Shown here piece by piece: positions 56,253 to 64,000 of a DNA stretch of 64,000 nucleotides. The notes beneath the pieces are model-generated. The model ran no database searches. It was not told the DNA's origin and saw only the letters and a program-made list of their open reading frames with translations. Origin of the DNA: Methylomonas montana (lineage in GTDB: Bacteria; Pseudomonadota; Gammaproteobacteria; Methylococcales; Methylomonadaceae); contig NZ_CP129884.1 in assembly GCF_030490285.1 (NCBI RefSeq), positions 2,790,001 to 2,854,000 of the forward strand, given 5' to 3'. The first letter of the stretch is position 1, and each line of letters opens with the position of its first letter. The translations under genes were made by a program, and so were the position numbers.

Positions 56253-56473
56253 TAAAGCAGCCTTCAATCTGCACTAAAAAGCCGGTAAACATTGATCCAG
56301 ATCAACGCCGGCCCGCTCTAAATCTCTAAGATACAACCCATGTCACGCGCTTTCCTACCGTCGACATGATCCTCTTGAAAGATAGATGCTTCGGCGGGCG
56401 AGTTCTTCTCTCCCGCCTTTTTTTTGCGATATTATCCTATAATCGCCGTCCTACCCGAATCATCTATCCTCGC

Positions 56474-58429
56474 ATGCTTACCGACAGTCAAAAAATCCTC
56501 GTACAGCAAGCCGCCATCGATCTGGAAGGCATCGGTGAACAGCGTTTTTGCCTGTTATGCCGGCAACCGGAATTACTGGATAGCGCCAGCGATGCCGAAC
56601 TGGTCGCTCTACTACAAATCGCCAATGCTTTGTATCGCGGCGGCGAACCGATCATCAGCGATGCCGATTACGACTTCGTTTATCTGGCTGAACTGAAAAA
56701 GCGCCAGCCCGATCACCCGCTACTGCAAGACGTCGAACCCGAACCGGCTTTCGCCGGCAAAACCGTCGACCTGCCTACCGTCATGCTCTCCACCGATAAA
56801 GCCTATAGCCGCGAAGAAGTGGAGCGCTGGGCCGGCCGTATCGAGAAGGCCGCACAGGAACTGGATAAAAACTTTGTCGAGCTGATTTTCAAAGTCACGC
56901 CCAAATTGGACGGCTACGCCGCTTACGACGACGGCCAGATGCTGTATACCCGCGGTGACGGTCGCAAAGGCACCGATATTACCCGGGTATTCGAGCGCGG
57001 CTTGCAAGTCGCCGATCATGGTCAACGCGGTTTGGGTGCCGGCGAAATCGTGGTCAGCCGCAGCTATTTCGACGCAAATCTGGCCGAGTTTTTTGATAAC
57101 GCCCGTAACTTCCAGGCCAGCGTCATCAAGGAAAAGGAGTTGGACGAACACGCCGAACGCGCCATTGCCGATCATGCCGCGGTATTTTATCCGTTTGCGA
57201 TTCTGCCCTGCTGGACGGGTTTATGGGTGGAGTTGATCGCCGATTTCGAAACCATCATTAAAGACATCTGGCATAAGCTGGATTACGACGTCGACGGCGT
57301 GATTCTGGAAATCGTCGACGACCAGCTCAAACAAGCGATGGGCGCCACCCGCCATCATCACCGTTGGCAACTGGCTTATAAGGAAAATCTGGAGACCGCC
57401 GAAGTCACCGTCATTGGCGTCACCCCGCAAACTTCCCGTTCCGGCCGCATCACCCCAGTCGCCGAACTGGAACCGGTCCGCCTCAGCGGCGCATTATTAT
57501 CCAGAGCCACCGCCCACCATTACAAAATGGTATTGGATAAAGGTATCGGCCCCGGCGCGCTGATCCGTTTGGCGCGCTCCGGCGAGGTCATCCCGAAAAT
57601 CGAGGCAGTGCTGCGCCCGGCCGAACCCGCCGTACCCACTGCCTGCCCTAGCTGCGGCCACGAATTGATTTGGGACAACGACTACCTGATCTGCCCCAAT
57701 AACCTGGAATGCCCCGCGCAAATCAGCAACAGCATGGAACATTTCTTCCGGGTGCTAAAAAATAACGACGGCTTCGGTGCCGCGACGATCAAGAAGCTTT
57801 ACGAATATGGCATCCGCCGGGTAGACGCGATTTATGCCTTAACCGCCGAACAATTCGAAAGCATGGGATTCGGACCCAAGCAATCGCAAAATCTGGTCGA
57901 TCAGTTGGTGCGCAGCCGTCACGAAGCCATCGAAGACTGGCGCTTCCTGGCTTCTTTTGGGGTGTTTCGGATGGGACTGGGCAACTGCGAGCGGCTGTTG
58001 GCGCATTACACGTTGGCGGAGATTTTCAATCTCAGCGAAGCCGACATCGTCGCCATCGAAGGTTTCGCGGAGAAAACTGCCGCGGTGATCACGGAAGGCT
58101 TCGCCAAGATCAAGCCCTTGTTCGATATTCTGATGGGACTGGGTTTCAATCTGACAGCCACCCAAAACCAGGCCACCGACAACGCCCATCCGCTAGCCGG
58201 CAAAACCCTGGTGTTCACCGGCACACTTCACAGCGGCAGCCGCGACGAACTCAGTAAACAAGCCAAGGCCAAGGGCGCCAAAGTCGGCGGATCGGTATCG
58301 GCCAAGACTGATTACCTGGTAGCCGGCGACAATGTCGGCGCCAATAAAACTAATGCCGCCCGCGAAAAAGGCGTCAACGTCATCAGTGAACAAGAGTTTC
58401 TGAAATTGCTGAATGGAGACGGCATATGA
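56474..58429 (+). CDS. Divergent NAD-dependent DNA ligase, LigA-like
   Basis: Product of 651 residues from ATG 56474; the frame extends to 56366 but that stretch overlaps a probable terminator region. Domain order follows LigA: helical Ia (ADYDFVYLAELKKRQPDHPLL), nucleotidyl-transferase with Lys144 in TPKLDGYAAYDDG and TRGDGRKGTDIT, OB fold, four-Cys zinc finger (CPSCGHEL, ICPNNLECPAQ), HhH repeats, and BRCT (GKTLVFTGTL, KTDYLVAGDNVG). Canonical LigA has E-x-K-(V/L)-DG and a VRGNI-like motif; the sequences around these sites differ here. It may be a second, repair-type ligase. It is translationally coupled to the thiD gene. Confidence 0.82.
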   Translation: MLTDSQKILVQQAAIDLEGIGEQRFCLLCRQPELLDSASDAELVALLQIANALYRGGEPIISDADYDFVYLAELKKRQPDHPLLQDVEPEPAFAGKTVDLPTVMLSTDKAYSREEVERWAGRIEKAAQELDKNFVELIFKVTPKLDGYAAYDDGQMLYTRGDGRKGTDITRVFERGLQVADHGQRGLGAGEIVVSRSYFDANLAEFFDNARNFQASVIKEKELDEHAERAIADHAAVFYPFAILPCWTGLWVELIADFETIIKDIWHKLDYDVDGVILEIVDDQLKQAMGATRHHHRWQLAYKENLETAEVTVIGVTPQTSRSGRITPVAELEPVRLSGALLSRATAHHYKMVLDKGIGPGALIRLARSGEVIPKIEAVLRPAEPAVPTACPSCGHELIWDNDYLICPNNLECPAQISNSMEHFFRVLKNNDGFGAATIKKLYEYGIRRVDAIYALTAEQFESMGFGPKQSQNLVDQLVRSRHEAIEDWRFLASFGVFRMGLGNCERLLAHYTLAEIFNLSEADIVAIEGFAEKTAAVITEGFAKIKPLFDILMGLGFNLTATQNQATDNAHPLAGKTLVFTGTLHSGSRDELSKQAKAKGAKVGGSVSAKTDYLVAGDNVGANKTNAAREKGVNVISEQEFLKLLNGDGI

Positions 58430-59211
58430 GCCGCAATCGCCCTATCGTGTTGTGTTTTTCCGGCCACGATCCCAGTGGCGGCGCCGGCGTGCAAGCCGAT
58501 ATCGAAGCCATCGTCGGCCATCAGTGCCATGCCGCCAGCGTGATTACTGCCTTAACCGAACAGGACAGCCGCAACGTCAACAAGCTGATTCCGCAAAAGC
58601 CCGAGGATATTCTCAACCAGGCGCACACCTTGTTGGCGGACTTTAAAGTCTCCGCCTTCAAAATCGGCCTGATCGGCGATGCCGGCGTCGCCGAAGCGAT
58701 TGCACAGGTGTTAAGACAACATCCGTCAATTCCGGTGGTATTGGACCCAGTACTGGCGGCCGGCGGCGGCACCGAACTGGCCGGCCAACAATTGATCGAT
58801 GTCATCGTTCAACAACTATTGCCACTGACCACGCTATTAACGCCCAATAGCGAAGAAGCCCGCCGCCTCTCCGGACAAAGCGATCTGGCCGATTGCGGAG
58901 GCTTTCTGCAAGACAATGGCGCCGAATATGTGCTGATCACCGGCAGCCACGAAAGCTCGGCGCTGGTACATAACCGTTTGTTCATGCCGGACAATCTCCA
59001 AGAAACCTTCAATTGGGAACGCCTGCCGCACAGCTATCACGGCTCCGGCTGCACGCTGGCTAGCGCCACTGCCGCCCTGCTTGCGCAGGGTCTGGATGTG
59101 TTCACAGCCGTCAGCGAAGCCCAGGAGTTCACCTGGCAATCCCTGGCCGCCGCCTACCGTCCCGGACAAGGCCAATACAATCCCGACCGGCTATTTTGGG
59201 TGGAAACATGA
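58426..59211 (+). CDS. thiD: Hydroxymethylpyrimidine/phosphomethylpyrimidine kinase
   Basis: Product of 261 residues. VLCFSGHDPSGGAGVQADIEA is the ThiD N-terminus. VVLDPVLAAGGG, LLTPNSEEARRL and the C-terminal YHGSGCTLASATAALLAQG with its catalytic Asp/Cys region follow the ribokinase-like fold. It phosphorylates HMP twice to HMP-PP for thiamine synthesis. It overlaps both neighbours by four bases, so ligase, thiD and thiE form one transcript. I saw no TPP riboswitch in front of it. Confidence 0.9.
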   Translation: MSRNRPIVLCFSGHDPSGGAGVQADIEAIVGHQCHAASVITALTEQDSRNVNKLIPQKPEDILNQAHTLLADFKVSAFKIGLIGDAGVAEAIAQVLRQHPSIPVVLDPVLAAGGGTELAGQQLIDVIVQQLLPLTTLLTPNSEEARRLSGQSDLADCGGFLQDNGAEYVLITGSHESSALVHNRLFMPDNLQETFNWERLPHSYHGSGCTLASATAALLAQGLDVFTAVSEAQEFTWQSLAAAYRPGQGQYNPDRLFWVET

Positions 59212-59849
59212 AGTTTCCCCACCGAGGTCTGTATGCCATCACCCAACCCGACCACAAATCCATCGGCCAAGTCTTGCAAGACGTAGAAGCAGCCCTGAAG
59301 GGCGGCGCGACGGCGATTCAATACCGCGACAAAAATCCTTTAAATGCCGAACAACTGGCTGGCCAACTACTGAAAATTTGCCATGCTTACCAAGCCCCGC
59401 TGCTGATCAACGACAGCGTCGAGCTGGCCTTAGCGATTGGCGCCGACGGCGTGCATCTGGGCCGCGATGACGGCGACATCGCCGAAGCGCGACGCCAGTT
59501 GGGATCCAACGCGATCATCGGTGTCTCATGCTATAACGATGTCGAAAAAGCGCAAAGCGCCGTAATCGCCGGTGCCGATTATGTGGCCTTCGGCCGCTTC
59601 TTCACCTCGGGTTCCAAACCGCTGGCTGCGCCGGCCGACATCGCCACCTTGCAACGCGCCAAGCAGCTGTTAAACGTCCCCATCGTCGCGATTGGCGGCA
59701 TCCTGCCTGAAAACGGTGGACAGTTGCTGGCGGCGGGTGCAGACTTGTTGGCGGTGATAGGCGGCATCTTCGACTACGAACCGGAGACGGCAGCCCGCGC
59801 TTACCAAGCCTTGTTCAATTCCTTTCAAGCGGAGTCAAGCCATGTCTGA
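59208..59849 (+). CDS. thiE: Thiamine phosphate synthase
   Basis: Product of 213 residues from ATG 59208 ([15 protein letters not shown]), overlapping thiD by four bases. Family motifs: [59 protein letters not shown] and [29 protein letters not shown]. It couples HMP-PP and thiazole phosphate to give thiamine phosphate. It ends eight bases into the dodecin gene. Confidence 0.93.
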   Translation: MKFPHRGLYAITQPDHKSIGQVLQDVEAALKGGATAIQYRDKNPLNAEQLAGQLLKICHAYQAPLLINDSVELALAIGADGVHLGRDDGDIAEARRQLGSNAIIGVSCYNDVEKAQSAVIAGADYVAFGRFFTSGSKPLAAPADIATLQRAKQLLNVPIVAIGGILPENGGQLLAAGADLLAVIGGIFDYEPETAARAYQALFNSFQAESSHV

Positions 59850-60051
59850 ACATGTTTACCAAAAAATTGAACTGACCGGATCATCCAACGCCGGTATCCA
59901 GCAAGCCATCGAAAATGCCGTCGCCAAGGCCAGCCACAACATCCAGAACATGCGCTGGTTTGAAGTGGTGGATACGCGCGGCCATATTGACGACGGTAAA
60001 GTCGCGCATTGGCAAGTGACTATCAAGGTGGGCTATACCTTGACGAATTAA
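59842..60051 (+). CDS. Dodecin flavin-binding protein
   Basis: Product of 69 residues. [23 protein letters not shown], then [28 protein letters not shown], is the complete dodecin fold: one helix on a three-stranded sheet. The Trp in MRWFEV stacks on flavin. Dodecins form hollow 12-mers that store riboflavin, FMN or FAD. Coupling to thiE (eight-base overlap) places it in a cofactor operon. Only short neighbours follow, so it probably ends the transcript. Confidence 0.93.
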   Translation: MSEHVYQKIELTGSSNAGIQQAIENAVAKASHNIQNMRWFEVVDTRGHIDDGKVAHWQVTIKVGYTLTN

Positions 60052-60126
60052 CACATTTTTCTTCGTAATCTCGTCAAAATGGCGTGGCCAGTTTTCAGCC
60101 CTTGTTGAAAGGGAATCTCTATTTTG

Positions 60127-60164
60127 GCTAATTTTTTTGGCAAAGGAATTCCCAAAAAATTAGC
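60127..60164. terminator. AT-rich inverted repeat after the dodecin gene
   Basis: GCTAATTTTTTTGG (60127-60140) and CCAAAAAATTAGC (60152-60164) pair with one bulged T around an 11-base loop. It lies 75 bases beyond dodecin and could end transcription from either side. The rest of 60052-60461 holds no gene I can support. Confidence 0.4.
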
Positions 60165-60461
60165 AAAAAACGCCACACCTATTGTCTCCAGATCTACGCT
60201 GCGGCCTTTTACAAGCCGGCTGTTTGCCGCGGCGATGCTTAGAAAGAGGCAAAATTCTTGCGATCGTTTAGTTTGGGAACATTGTCAGCCTTGAGTGGTT
60301 TCGGTTTGTTCTCCGTGCTCTGCTCTCCGACGGCAATGCGTTAATCCGGCAATTGGTAAGCTGAATATGGCTCAGCTGGGATTAAAGCTTTTAACAAAGA
60401 GTTTTCGACGTTGTTACCCGCCAGCCAGGCAAATGCTGATTCGGGACGGGATAGGATTAAT

Positions 60462-60970
60462 TTAAGATGGCATGGTCCTAATTCCAGCTTGGCGACCACC
60501 AGGATCAAGCTTAAGCAGATCCAGGCCTTGCATCGCGGTAACCGCCGCCACGCCTTGTTGCTTGGCTTGTTCCAGCATCGCCCGCAGATGGTCGATATGA
60601 GAATGCACGTTGCCGTCGGAGAACAAACCAAGGAAATGCAGCGTACCGCCTTGCTTGGCGATCACCACCACGTCGTGCCTGGCCTGGCCATAAATGGCCG
60701 CTGGCGATGGCTTCGGCGACCAATTTGGCGCCTTGCGCAAACACCCTGCCCGCACCGAAGGCATTGTGGCCAACTTCGCTATTGCCCATGTCTTCGTCGC
60801 TGGGCATACCGACTGCGGCGCCGTGAGCGAGCAATTTAGTCATTGGATAATTCGCCATCAGACGGTCGAGGGTCGGGGGGTGCGCGGCTTTGACCGCGTC
60901 GCCGTCTTCGCGCGGCGAAATGCCGACGCCATCAAGTCCGATGGTCACCACGGGACCGGGACAAGCGGAA
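60462..60970 (-). pseudogene. gpmI: Frameshifted, truncated phosphoglycerate mutase (2,3-BPG-independent)
   Basis: From about 60970 downward the minus strand reads VVTIGLDGVGISPRE, then AAVGMPSDEDMGNSEVGHNA, FGAGRVFAQGAKLVAEAIASG: the GpmI N-terminus including the metal-binding Asp of LDG and the catalytic Ser of MGNSEVGH. Near 60690 the frame shifts. A second frame continues with VVVIAKQGGTLHFLGLFSDG and NVHSHIDHLRAMLEQAKQQGV, also GpmI. After about 60540 the homology ends, while a whole enzyme has about 510 residues. Roughly the first 130-140 residues survive, with no start codon in a good context. A dead gene fragment; another phosphoglycerate mutase must exist elsewhere. Confidence 0.85.
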
Positions 60971-60985
60971 AAAACTAGATCCCGT

Positions 60986-63172
60986 TCAAATATTATCCCT
61001 CAGCAATTGCACAAATGCCTCCGACGGCAAGGGTTTGCTGTAAAGATAACCCTGCAATTCGTCGCAACCAATTCCGGTTAGAAACTCTCGTTGATAAACG
61101 GTTTCCACGCCCTCCGCTATCACCTTTAGCCCCAGGCTATGCCCAAGCGCGATGATCGCTTTGAGGATGGCGATATTGGCCGGCTCGGTCTCCAGACTGC
61201 CGACAAACACTTTGTCGATTTTCAATCGGTCCACCGGAAAATCCTTCAAATAAGCCATACTGGAATAACCGGTGCCAAAATCGTCTATCGCCAGTTTGAC
61301 GCCCAGTGCCTTTAAGTCTCGCAGAGTTTTGATGAAATTGCGTGTGTCGTGGACCAGACTGCTTTCGGTAATTTCCAGCTCCAGACTATCCGGATCGATG
61401 CCGGTATCCTTCAGCGCCGCTTCCACGGTCGTAACCAGATCCAGTTGCCGGAATTGGCGCGGCGAAACGTTAACCGCCACCGGTACGGCGATGCCCGTCA
61501 ATTGCTTAAACTCACCAGCCTTCCGGCAGGCATTAATCAATACCCAGCGACCGATATCCTCGATTTGTCCGGTCTCTTCCGCCACCGGAATAAAGCTTAA
61601 CGGAGAAATGATGCTCTTCCCCGGCGGCTGCCAGCGAATCAACGCTTCGGCGCCACATAAGGTATTGGTCAGCAAATCCAGTTTAGGCTGGTAATGCAGT
61701 AAAAACTCGTGGTTTTCTATCGCATGGCGCAGGCGATATTCGACCTCCATCCGCTCCGTCAACACCCGATTCAATTCACGCGTGTAAAACTGAAAACTAT
61801 TCCGCCCCGATTGTTTGGCTTTGTACATCGCCGAATCGGCATGTTTGAGCAGCGCGTTCGAATCGCTGCCGTCGCCCGGATATAAGCTGATGCCGATACT
61901 GCACGACACGATAAAATCCCGACCATCGATCACGCAAGGCGCCGCAATCGCAGCCAGAATACGCTGCATACTCTGGGTGATGTCTTCGACCTTATGCAGG
62001 CTGGTCAACAACAACACGAATTCGTCGCCGCCCAATCGCACCACCGTGTCAGATTCACGCACACAGTTTGATAAGCGTTCCGCCATGATCACCAATAACT
62101 GATCGCCTACATGGTGCCCCATGCTGTCGTTGATCAGTTTGAACTGATCCAGATCGACAAAAGCCACCGCCAGTTTATGATGGTAACGGTCCGCAAAACT
62201 CATGCACTGTTGCAGCCTGTCGGCCAACATGGTGCGATTGGGCAAACCGGTCAAATTATCGTGCGTCGCCTGATACTGGATTTGTTGTTCGTAGTTTTTG
62301 CGATCGGAAATGTCTTCAACGGTGCCTTCGTAAAACAATAGTTTTCCATCCTTGTCGCGCACTTCATGAGCATTTTCGGTAATCCAGATAATATCGCCGT
62401 TCTTGCGATACACCTGAGCCTCGAAATTGTGCACTTGACCATGGTCACGCATCATCGCAATGTATTCAGCGCGCTTGCGGGGATCGACATATAGCTGGTT
62501 CTGAATATCCGAGATACTCAGCATCAGCTCATTCGTGGATTCGTAACCGTAAATCCGCGCCAAGGCCGGATTGAAGTTCAGATACCGGCCGGAAGGACTG
62601 GTCTGGTAAATGCCTTCGATCGCATTTTCGAAAATGGACCGGTAGCGCTCCTGGGCTTCGTAGGCAAGCTGCTCGCTCTGCTTACGCCGAGTCACGTCCT
62701 GAATGAAGCCCTCCAGCGCTTCCAACTCGCCTTTTTCGTTGAACAATGGTTCACCGCTCTCGTATACCCAACGAATCTCACCATCGGCATGCACTATGCG
62801 ATATTCCAACTCGAAATGTTCGCCTAGTTTGGCGGCGCTTTCGATTTTCTGGCGCACCCAGGCCCTATCGTCTTTCAGCGTTAACTCTTCATACGAAACG
62901 CGGCGATTGAACAGCAGATCATTGGCATCGTAACCGGTCAGTCGCTTGCAGCCATCGCTGACGAATACCATGCTCCAATGCTCGTCCAGCAAACAACAGT
63001 AAACCATCCCTTTCAGATTGCTCATCAGCGTGCTGAGCATGCGCTCGCGATCCTGAAGCAATTTGCGCAAGCCTAAGCTAAGGTTGATGGGAATGTCGGA
63101 AGCAGACAGCTGTCTGGTGGTATCGGGAAATAAAGATAAGTTTGTCGATAGGCGCATGGAACAGTAAAGCAT
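60986..63172 (-). CDS. PAS-PAS-GGDEF-EAL c-di-GMP protein
   Basis: Product of 728 residues from ATG 63172; ATG 63157 is an equally possible start. No membrane helix. Two PAS/PAC units (about 45-165 and 170-290), closing IQDVTRRK and VEDISDRK, precede a GGDEF domain with LGGDEFVLLL. RESD five residues before it is the RxxD site. The EAL domain has GAEALIRWQ, LEITESSLV, DDFGTGYSSM and DRLKIDKVFV, all intact. Both activities are therefore possible, and PAS ligands would set the balance. It sits beside the dead gpmI fragment, with 244 bases and no supported gene before slyD. Confidence 0.92.
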   Translation of the reverse strand: MLYCSMRLSTNLSLFPDTTRQLSASDIPINLSLGLRKLLQDRERMLSTLMSNLKGMVYCCLLDEHWSMVFVSDGCKRLTGYDANDLLFNRRVSYEELTLKDDRAWVRQKIESAAKLGEHFELEYRIVHADGEIRWVYESGEPLFNEKGELEALEGFIQDVTRRKQSEQLAYEAQERYRSIFENAIEGIYQTSPSGRYLNFNPALARIYGYESTNELMLSISDIQNQLYVDPRKRAEYIAMMRDHGQVHNFEAQVYRKNGDIIWITENAHEVRDKDGKLLFYEGTVEDISDRKNYEQQIQYQATHDNLTGLPNRTMLADRLQQCMSFADRYHHKLAVAFVDLDQFKLINDSMGHHVGDQLLVIMAERLSNCVRESDTVVRLGGDEFVLLLTSLHKVEDITQSMQRILAAIAAPCVIDGRDFIVSCSIGISLYPGDGSDSNALLKHADSAMYKAKQSGRNSFQFYTRELNRVLTERMEVEYRLRHAIENHEFLLHYQPKLDLLTNTLCGAEALIRWQPPGKSIISPLSFIPVAEETGQIEDIGRWVLINACRKAGEFKQLTGIAVPVAVNVSPRQFRQLDLVTTVEAALKDTGIDPDSLELEITESSLVHDTRNFIKTLRDLKALGVKLAIDDFGTGYSSMAYLKDFPVDRLKIDKVFVGSLETEPANIAILKAIIALGHSLGLKVIAEGVETVYQREFLTGIGCDELQGYLYSKPLPSEAFVQLLRDNI

Positions 63173-63416
63173 TATTCATGCCGAGACTAAAAAGCAAAAA
63201 ATCAGTACTTTATTGCGCAAGCGCGAGCTAAGTTTGCACCAAAAACGGGGTATACGCACCGAATGAATGCAGCACCAAGCCGTTTGCCTTTGAAAGCCAA
63301 CGTTACTTTAAGACGGGATCAGGAGGAATCGAGGTATTTTCAGCGACACATCGAAACAATTTATGCGCCGCAAACCGACATCAAACAGACCCTCCCTGGC
63401 CTGTTTTCAAGACTTC

Positions 63417-63893
63417 TTAGTGATGGCAACCCGCGCCGTGGACGTGGCCATGGGCAATTTCATCGGCAGTCGCCGGTCTGACATCGATCACTTCCACATC
63501 GAATGTCAAGGCTTCGCCGGCCAAGGGGTGATTGCCGTCTATGGTAATGTCGTCGCCGTCGATCTCGGTAATCGTGATGATGCCGGGTCCATGGCTGACT
63601 TCGGCATGGAACTGCATGCCGACTTCAATATCCATACCGTCGAACATGGTTCTGGAAACCACTTGAATCATGTCTTCGGACACTTCGCCGTAAGCCTGAT
63701 CGGCGGCGATGGTCACATTTAGCTTGTCGCCGGTTTGTTTGCCGGCCAGCGCAGCTTCCAGACCGGCAATGATATTGCCGGAACCGTGCAGGTAAACCAA
63801 AGGCGACTCGCCCCGCGAACTATCCAACTGTTCCCCATGTTGATTGGTTAAGGTGTAGTGGATAGAAACCGCTGTTTTGTCTGTAATTTGCAT
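63417..63893 (-). CDS. slyD: FKBP-type peptidyl-prolyl isomerase SlyD
   Basis: Product of 158 residues. The FKBP core carries GEQLDSSRGESPLVYLHGSG, then NIIAGLEAALAGKQTGD. The inserted chaperone flap (YGEVSEDMIQVVSRTMF, then GMQFHAEVSHGPG) and HPLAGEALTFDVEVIDVR follow. A His/Cys-rich C-terminus (HGHVHGAGCHH) is the metal-binding tail, much shorter than in E. coli SlyD. It catalyses prolyl isomerisation and can supply nickel for hydrogenase maturation. The 107 bases after it hold only AT-rich upstream sequence. Confidence 0.95.
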   Translation of the reverse strand: MQITDKTAVSIHYTLTNQHGEQLDSSRGESPLVYLHGSGNIIAGLEAALAGKQTGDKLNVTIAADQAYGEVSEDMIQVVSRTMFDGMDIEVGMQFHAEVSHGPGIITITEIDGDDITIDGNHPLAGEALTFDVEVIDVRPATADEIAHGHVHGAGCHH

Positions 63894-64000
63894 AAGTGCC
63901 TTTGCTGGATGAAAAAAGCCGACATCATATAACCTTTTTCCATAAAAAACATGCTGATATCGCGAGTAAAAGCCCGCTATTTCTCATATTCAATGGCGCT

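Noticed and set aside
58300-58426. Possible TPP riboswitch before thiD
   Set aside because: thiD starts inside the ligase stop codon, leaving no leader, and no CUGAGA-type core is visible upstream.
60341-60631. Minus-strand frame overlapping the end of the gpmI fragment
   Set aside because: A different frame from both surviving gpmI segments; its composition looks random.
63263-63481. Plus-strand frame between the GGDEF-EAL gene and slyD
   Set aside because: It runs into slyD antisense, is rich in Arg and Gln and has no motif.
1-64000. tRNA, rRNA, CRISPR array or integrase-bounded island
   Set aside because: No cloverleaf with a T-loop signature, no regularly spaced repeats, and no integrase or att-like repeats were found by reading. 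Only decayed transposase fragments are present.

Overview
The window looks like a chromosomal stretch of a gammaproteobacterium, most plausibly a type I methanotroph (Methylococcales, Methylomonas-like). This is an inference. It rests on the fabA-fabB pair, a VPxPA-type CTERM exosortase signal, an AcnB plus NAD-type isocitrate dehydrogenase pair, pyruvate-phosphate dikinase alongside a decayed phosphoglycerate mutase, and a very high density of c-di-GMP and PAS proteins. I see no rRNA, tRNA, CRISPR array, prophage or intact insertion sequence.

Layout. 1-4134: a very long glycine-rich exported protein, flanked on both sides by remnants of one REP-associated (IS200-like) transposase. 4135-14723: two TonB-dependent receptors, a YfiR-like periplasmic protein, a hybrid histidine kinase and a REC-PAS-GGDEF-EAL protein, all on the plus strand and read here as one sensory module. 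14720-24304: housekeeping genes (RNase AM-type PHP protein, ABC exporter, Slt, FabA/FabB, TtcA, GalE) ending in a GGDEF protein. 24694-30186: an ECF sigma / FecR / TonB-receptor / PepSY iron-uptake and signalling cluster. 30183-33816: AcnB and NAD-isocitrate dehydrogenase. 34098-39976: a two-gene ABC system, a leaderless PhoD-like phosphatase and an FtsH paralogue. 40345-44228: four genes I cannot assign to a known system (two membrane proteins, a Cys-rich lipoprotein and a leaderless peptidoglycan hydrolase). 44543-49218: a hybrid kinase with a FixL-like haem PAS domain, translationally coupled to an HD-GYP phosphodiesterase. 49324-55561: a DUF6494-type protein, an RRM protein, a flavoprotein, PpdK and a haem-c sensor diguanylate cyclase. 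55764-60051: Zur, a divergent LigA, ThiD, ThiE and dodecin. 60052-63893: a gpmI pseudogene, a PAS-GGDEF-EAL protein and SlyD.

How the genes work together. Three signal inputs appear to feed phosphorelay or c-di-GMP output: outer-membrane receptors through YfiR, oxygen through the FixL-like PAS, and redox or gas state through the CxxCH cyclase. Iron uptake is controlled separately by the FecI/FecR-type system. The candidates for undescribed biology are the receptor-YfiR-hybrid kinase module (4135-14723) and the envelope operon at 40345-44228.
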